This document shows positions 59,937 to 64,000 of a stretch of 64,000 nt of DNA, one piece after another; position 1 is the stretch's first letter, and every line of letters begins with the position of its first letter. The DNA is from Bradyrhizobium forestalis. GTDB lineage: Bacteria; Pseudomonadota; Alphaproteobacteria; Rhizobiales; Xanthobacteraceae. The notes under the pieces were generated by a model that saw nothing but the letters and a program-made list of their open reading frames with translations, made no database searches and had not been told where the DNA came from. The stretch lies in assembly GCF_002795245.1 (NCBI RefSeq), contig NZ_PGVG01000028.1:1-64000 (forward strand), read 5' to 3'. The translations under genes were made by a program, and so were the position numbers.

Positions 59937-61133
59937 ATGACCAACAAATTCCGCACCCTCGACGACGTCGACGTGAAGGGCAAGCGCGTGCTGCTGCGCG
60001 TCGATCTCAACGTGCCCATGGACAACGGGCGCGTCACCGACGCAACGCGGCTCGAGCGCGTCGCGCCGACCATCAGCGAAATCTCGGACAAGGGCGGCAA
60101 GGTCATCCTGCTCGCGCATTTCGGCCGGCCCAAGGGCCGCGATGCCAAGGACTCGCTCAAGCCGGTCGCCGAAGCGCTGTCCAAGGTGGTGAAGAAGCCG
60201 GTCGCCTTCGCCGACGACTGCATCGGCGAGCCCGCGGCCACGGCCGTGGCGGCACTGAAGGATGGCGACATCCTGTGCCTGGAAAACACCCGCTTCCACA
60301 AGGAAGAGGAAAAGAACGATCCCGCCTTCGTCGCGGAGCTCGCAAAGCTCGGCGACATCTGGGTCAGTGACGCGTTCTCGGCCGCACACCGCGCCCACGC
60401 CTCGACCGAAGGCCTCGGCCACAAGTTGCCAGCCTATGCCGGCCGCACCATGCAGGCCGAGCTCGATGCGCTGGAGCAGGCGCTGGGGTCGCCGACCAAG
60501 CCGGTCATCGCGATCATCGGCGGCGCAAAGGTCTCGACCAAGATCGACCTGCTCGAAAACCTCGTGACCAAGGTCGACGCGCTCGTGATCGGCGGCGGCA
60601 TGGCCAACACCTTCCTGCACGCGAAGGGCGTCGCCGTCGGCAAGTCGCTGGCCGAGAAGGACCTCGCGCCGACCGCGCTGCGCATCATGGAGAAGGCGGA
60701 AGCCGCCAACTGCGCGATCATCCTGCCCGTGGACGCCACCGTCGCCTATCATTTCGCGGCCAACGCGCCCGCGCACGCCTATGGGCTCGACGCGATCCCG
60801 GCCGATGGCATGATCCTCGACGTCGGCCCGCAATCGGTCGCGCGCGTCCACGCCGCGATCGACGACGCCGCGACGCTGGTCTGGAACGGCCCGCTGGGCG
60901 CCTTCGAGATGCAGCCGTTCGACCGCGGCACGGTCGCGGCCGCCAAGCACGCCGCCGAGCGCACCAAGGCCAAGAAGCTGATCTCGATCGCCGGCGGCGG
61001 CGACACCGTCGCCGCGCTCAACCAGGCCCATGTGGCCGGCGACTTCACCTATGTCTCCACCGCCGGTGGCGCGTTCCTTGAATGGATGGAAGGCAAGCCC
61101 CTGCCCGGCGTCGAAGTTCTGCGTATCAAGTAA
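59937..61133 (+). CDS. pgk: Phosphoglycerate kinase
   Basis: A 398-aa kinase that makes ATP and 3-phosphoglycerate. LLRVDLNVPMDNGRVTD, LAHFGRPKGRD, AHRAHASTEG, the hinge region IGGAKVSTKIDLLENL and the nucleotide loop SIAGGGDTVAALN are all present. The start ATG at 59937 follows AAGGG. It lies between the gap repeat and fba, with 39 nt to fba. Confidence 0.97.
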   Translation: MTNKFRTLDDVDVKGKRVLLRVDLNVPMDNGRVTDATRLERVAPTISEISDKGGKVILLAHFGRPKGRDAKDSLKPVAEALSKVVKKPVAFADDCIGEPAATAVAALKDGDILCLENTRFHKEEEKNDPAFVAELAKLGDIWVSDAFSAAHRAHASTEGLGHKLPAYAGRTMQAELDALEQALGSPTKPVIAIIGGAKVSTKIDLLENLVTKVDALVIGGGMANTFLHAKGVAVGKSLAEKDLAPTALRIMEKAEAANCAIILPVDATVAYHFAANAPAHAYGLDAIPADGMILDVGPQSVARVHAAIDDAATLVWNGPLGAFEMQPFDRGTVAAAKHAAERTKAKKLISIAGGGDTVAALNQAHVAGDFTYVSTAGGAFLEWMEGKPLPGVEVLRIK

Positions 61134-61172
61134 TCAAGCGGCCTTGCAGGCCCCAACGGGAGAAAAAGACAG

Positions 61173-62240
61173 ATGGCTCGGATCACGTTACGTCAACTGC
61201 TCGACCACGCGGCGGAGAACGATTACGGCGTACCGGCCTTCAACATCAACAACATGGAGCAGGCGCTGGCGATCATGGACGCGGCCAACCAGGTCGATGC
61301 GCCCGTCATCATCCAGGCCTCGCGCGGCGCGCGCTCCTACGCCAACGACGTCATGCTCAAGCACATGATGGACGCGGTGACCGAGATCTATCCGCACATC
61401 CCGGTCTGCGTGCATCTCGACCACGGCAACGAGCCGGCGACCTGCATGACCGCGATCCAGGCCGGCTTCACCTCGGTGATGATGGACGGCTCGCTCAAGG
61501 CCGACGGCAAGACGCCGGGCGACTGGGGCTACAATGTCGGCGTCACCAAGACCGTGACCGACATGGCCCATCTCGGCGGCATCTCGGTCGAGGGCGAGCT
61601 CGGCGTGCTCGGCTCGCTCGAGACCGGCATGGGCGACAAGGAAGACGGCCACGGCGCCGAGGGCAAGCTCAGCCACGACCAGCTGCTGACCAACCCGGAC
61701 GAGGCCGTGAAGTTCGTCCAGGAGACCAAGGTCGACGCGCTCGCGATCGCGATGGGGACGTCTCACGGTGCTTACAAATTTACCCGCAAGCCCGACGGCG
61801 ATATCCTCGCCATGAACGTGATCGAGGAGATCCACCGCAAGCTGCCGAACACGCATCTCGTCATGCACGGCTCCTCCTCGGTGCCGCAGGAGCTGCAGGA
61901 CATCATCAACGCCTATGGCGGCAAGATGAAGCCGACCTGGGGCGTGCCGGTGGCCGAGATCCAGCGCGGCATCAAGAACGGCGTGCGCAAGATCAACATC
62001 GACACCGACAACCGCATGGCGATGACCGGCCAGATCCGCAAGGTGCTCAAGGACAGCCCGGAAGAGTTCGATCCGCGCAAGTACTTGAAGCCGGCGATGG
62101 AAGCGATGACCAAGCTGTGCAAGCAGCGGCTGCAGGAATTCAATACCGCAGGCCAGGCCTCCAAGATCAAGAAGGTCCTGACCACCGCCGAAATGGCCAA
62201 GCGCTACGCCAAGGGCGAGCTGGACCCGAAGGTGGCGTAA
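61173..62240 (+). CDS. fba: Fructose-bisphosphate aldolase, class II (Calvin cycle subtype)
   Basis: A 355-aa zinc-dependent aldolase. The zinc ligands are in CVHLDHGNE, a glutamate in SVEGELGVLGSLE and a histidine in LVMHGSSSVPQE; ASRGARSYANDVMLKHM and NIDTDNRMAMTGQIRK complete the CbbA-like subtype. It cleaves or forms fructose-1,6- and sedoheptulose-1,7-bisphosphate. GGGAG precedes the ATG. A class I aldolase gene follows 230 nt downstream. Confidence 0.95.
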   Translation: MARITLRQLLDHAAENDYGVPAFNINNMEQALAIMDAANQVDAPVIIQASRGARSYANDVMLKHMMDAVTEIYPHIPVCVHLDHGNEPATCMTAIQAGFTSVMMDGSLKADGKTPGDWGYNVGVTKTVTDMAHLGGISVEGELGVLGSLETGMGDKEDGHGAEGKLSHDQLLTNPDEAVKFVQETKVDALAIAMGTSHGAYKFTRKPDGDILAMNVIEEIHRKLPNTHLVMHGSSSVPQELQDIINAYGGKMKPTWGVPVAEIQRGIKNGVRKINIDTDNRMAMTGQIRKVLKDSPEEFDPRKYLKPAMEAMTKLCKQRLQEFNTAGQASKIKKVLTTAEMAKRYAKGELDPKVA

Positions 62241-62260
62241 GGCCTTAAGGCACCCTCTTC

Positions 62261-62370
62261 CCGTCATTCCGGGGCGCCGCAAAGCGGCGAGCCCGGAATC
62301 CATGGTGCCACCATCGACGCGGATCAATGGATTCGGGGCTCGCGCCAAGGGGCGCGCCCCGGAATGACCG
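62261..62370. repeat. Intergenic palindromic repeat between the two aldolase genes
   Basis: TCATTCCGGGGCGC (62264-62277) and GCGCCCCGGAATGA (62354-62367) are perfect inverted arms. GAATCCATGG and CAATGGATTC also pair inside. This is a dispersed intergenic repeat; it lies between the class II and class I aldolase genes. Confidence 0.8.
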
Positions 62371-62470
62371 GTCTCCCCCCTTTACCCTGCGACGAACGTT
62401 AACTCGGCAATTGCCCGAGAACGGTCTATTTTCACGGGCAAGGGCAGAATCGTTTTGGGAGGACCTCTCG

Positions 62471-63496
62471 ATGAATCTGACTGAGCTCAACAGGATCGCG
62501 ACCGCCATGGTCGCGCCCGGCAAGGGCATCCTTGCCGCCGACGAATCCTCCGGCACCATCAAGAAGCGCTTTGATGCGATCGGCGTGGAATCGACGGAAG
62601 AGAACCGCCGCGACTATCGCGAGATGCTGTTTCGCTCCAAGGACGCCATGAGCCAGTACATCTCCGGCGTGATCCTCTACGACGAGACGATCTGGCAGGA
62701 CGCCAAGGACGGAACGCCGCTGATCAGGCTGATCGAGCAGAGCGGCGCCATTCCCGGCATCAAGGTCGACGAGGGCACGCAAGGCCTACCGATGTGCCCG
62801 GGCGAGCTCGTCACGATCGGGCTCGACAAACTCGCCGAGCGGCTGAAGAAATATTACGAGCGCGGCGCGCGCTTTGCCAAATGGCGCGCGGTGATCGACA
62901 TCGGCAATGGCATCCCCTCGATGACGGCGATCAGCGTCAATGCCCACGCGCTGGCGCGCTACGCCGCGCTGTGCCAGGCCGCGCAGATCGTGCCGATCGT
63001 CGAGCCGGAGGTGCTGATGGATGGTGATCACGACATCGAGCGCTGCTATGAGGTGACGCAACGCGTGCTCGACGCGACGTTTCAGGAGTTGCGCGTGCAG
63101 CGCGTGGCGCTCGAAGGCATGGTGCTGAAGCCGAACATGGCGATCTCTGGCAAGAAGTGCGCAAAGCAGGCTCCCGTCGAGGAAGTCGCGGAGAAGACGA
63201 TACGGCTGCTGAAGGCCTGCGTGCCGGCGGCGGTGCCCGGCATCGCTTTCCTCTCCGGCGGCCAGTCCGACGAGGAGGCGACCGCGCATCTCAACGCCAT
63301 GCACAAGCTCGGCCCGCTGCCCTGGGACCTGTCCTTCTCCTACGGCCGCGCGCTGCAGGCCGCGCCGCAGAAGGCCTGGTCCGGCAAGGCCGAGAACGTC
63401 GCGGCCGGCCAGCGCGCCTTCAGCCATCGCGCGCGGATGAACGGCCTTGCTTCCAAGGGCGAATGGCAAAGCAGCCTGGAACAGAAGGCAGCCTAG
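62471..63496 (+). CDS. Fructose-bisphosphate aldolase, class I
   Basis: A 341-aa Schiff-base aldolase of the animal/plant-like class I family. ILAADESSGTIKKRFDAIGVESTEENRR is the conserved N-terminus (split here by position 1-50), the Schiff-base lysine is in LEGMVLKPNMAISG, and FLSGGQSDEEATAHLNAM is the phosphate-binding region. GGGAGGA precedes the ATG. It needs no metal, unlike its upstream class II neighbour, so it may serve when zinc is scarce or for the opposite direction of carbon flow. Confidence 0.95.
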   Translation: MNLTELNRIATAMVAPGKGILAADESSGTIKKRFDAIGVESTEENRRDYREMLFRSKDAMSQYISGVILYDETIWQDAKDGTPLIRLIEQSGAIPGIKVDEGTQGLPMCPGELVTIGLDKLAERLKKYYERGARFAKWRAVIDIGNGIPSMTAISVNAHALARYAALCQAAQIVPIVEPEVLMDGDHDIERCYEVTQRVLDATFQELRVQRVALEGMVLKPNMAISGKKCAKQAPVEEVAEKTIRLLKACVPAAVPGIAFLSGGQSDEEATAHLNAMHKLGPLPWDLSFSYGRALQAAPQKAWSGKAENVAAGQRAFSHRARMNGLASKGEWQSSLEQKAA

Positions 63497-63499
63497 ATC

Positions 63500-64000
63500 T
63501 TGTCGAACAAACCGCCTCCGCCGCGCCCGGCGCCGCGCCTTTATCTTGCGACGCCGGTCGTCGATGATCCAGCATCGCTGATCGCCGAGCTGCCGGCCCT
63601 GCTCGCCTCCGCCGACGTCGCCGCCGTGCTGCTGCGGCTGAAGGAGACCGATCAGCGCACCATGATCTCGCGCATCAAGGCGTTGGCGCCGCCGGTGCAG
63701 AAGGCAGGCGCAGCACTCCTCGTCGACGGCCATCCTGAAATCGTCGCACGCGGCGGCGCTGACGGCGCGCACCTCACCGGCCTTGCGGCGCTGGAAGAGG
63801 CGGCGCCCTCGCTCAAGCCCGATCGCATCGCCGGCGTCGGCGGGCTTGCCACGCGCCACGATTCCATGAGCGCGGGCGAGATGGGTGCCGACTATGTGTT
63901 GTTCGGCGAGCCCGACGCGAAGGGCCAGCGACCGTCATCCCAGGCCATCGCCGAGCGGCTGGACTGGTGGGCGGAACTGTTCGAGCCGCCCTGCGTCGGC
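63500..64000 (+). CDS. Thiamine phosphate synthase-like protein (partial)
   Basis: At least 167 codons run off the window end. The start is probably TTG at 63500, 3 nt after the aldolase stop. The product reads SNKPPPPRPAPRLYLATPVV and then TIM-barrel segments: LLVDGHPEIVARGGADGAHL and GEMGADYVLFGEPD correspond to ThiE regions. The usual D-R and G-Q residues of ThiE (DRVDLA, HLGQ) are replaced, so true thiamine phosphate synthesis is doubtful. It is probably a ThiE/TenI-like relative co-transcribed with the aldolase. Confidence 0.7.
   Translation, partial: MSNKPPPPRPAPRLYLATPVVDDPASLIAELPALLASADVAAVLLRLKETDQRTMISRIKALAPPVQKAGAALLVDGHPEIVARGGADGAHLTGLAALEEAAPSLKPDRIAGVGGLATRHDSMSAGEMGADYVLFGEPDAKGQRPSSQAIAERLDWWAELFEPPCVG

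Overview
The window is a high-GC alphaproteobacterial chromosome segment. It most resembles a Bradyrhizobium or close Nitrobacteraceae relative. That is an inference from four things: the ruvC-ruvA-ruvB-yebC block, the zapA / 6S RNA / 5-formyl-THF cyclo-ligase block, the tkt-gap-pgk-fba run, and the many short GC-rich palindromic repeats between genes. I see no tRNA, rRNA, CRISPR array, insertion sequence or prophage.

Layout. 0.2-1.6 kb: a TetR regulator divergent from a beta-class-like glutathione S-transferase, with a 20-bp inverted-repeat operator. 1.7-4.6 kb: a three-gene PQQ alcohol dehydrogenase operon (dehydrogenase, cytochrome c, XoxJ-like periplasmic protein) with a lanthanide-type active site. 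5.0-11.7 kb: hyuA-hyuB followed by a complete TRAP transporter. 11.9-14.7 kb: an epoxide-hydrolase-like enzyme and an NmrA-type reductase, divergent from a TetR gene with twin GGTACC operators. 14.7-23.0 kb: single housekeeping or transport genes (Sir2 deacylase, CPA2 antiporter, SDR, NCS2 permease, DctA, ABC-F).

23.2-32.5 kb: a nine-gene operon holding a PotABCD-type uptake system, an opine/D-hydroxyproline dehydrogenase-like complex with two catalytic flavoprotein subunits, and RidA; a LysR gene is divergent. 32.8-43.6 kb: a second catabolic and transport block with an amidohydrolase, a peptide-type binding protein, a hydantoin/Asp-Glu racemase, a NodB/PuuE-family hydrolase, two polar amino acid binding proteins, one permease/ATPase pair, an N-carbamoyl-D-amino-acid hydrolase, a LysR regulator and a class I glutamine amidotransferase. 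Together these suggest import and ring opening of cyclic amides or carbamoyl amino acids.

43.8-49.5 kb: an NTF2-like protein, YbgC-type thioesterase, metallophosphoesterase, then ruvC-ruvA-(membrane protein)-ruvB and yebC. 49.7-53.0 kb: two tandem soluble chemoreceptors with a shared C-terminal domain. 53.6-56.3 kb: YmdB-like phosphodiesterase, 5-FTHF cyclo-ligase, 6S RNA, zapA and a coiled-coil partner. 56.6-64.0 kb: the carbon backbone tkt-gap-pgk-fba(class II)-fba(class I), then a ThiE-like gene cut by the window end.

Most operons are tightly packed, and many junctions are 4-nt ATGA overlaps, implying translational coupling. Start codons were chosen by ribosome-binding site, signal peptide and overlap. 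Several are GTG or TTG.
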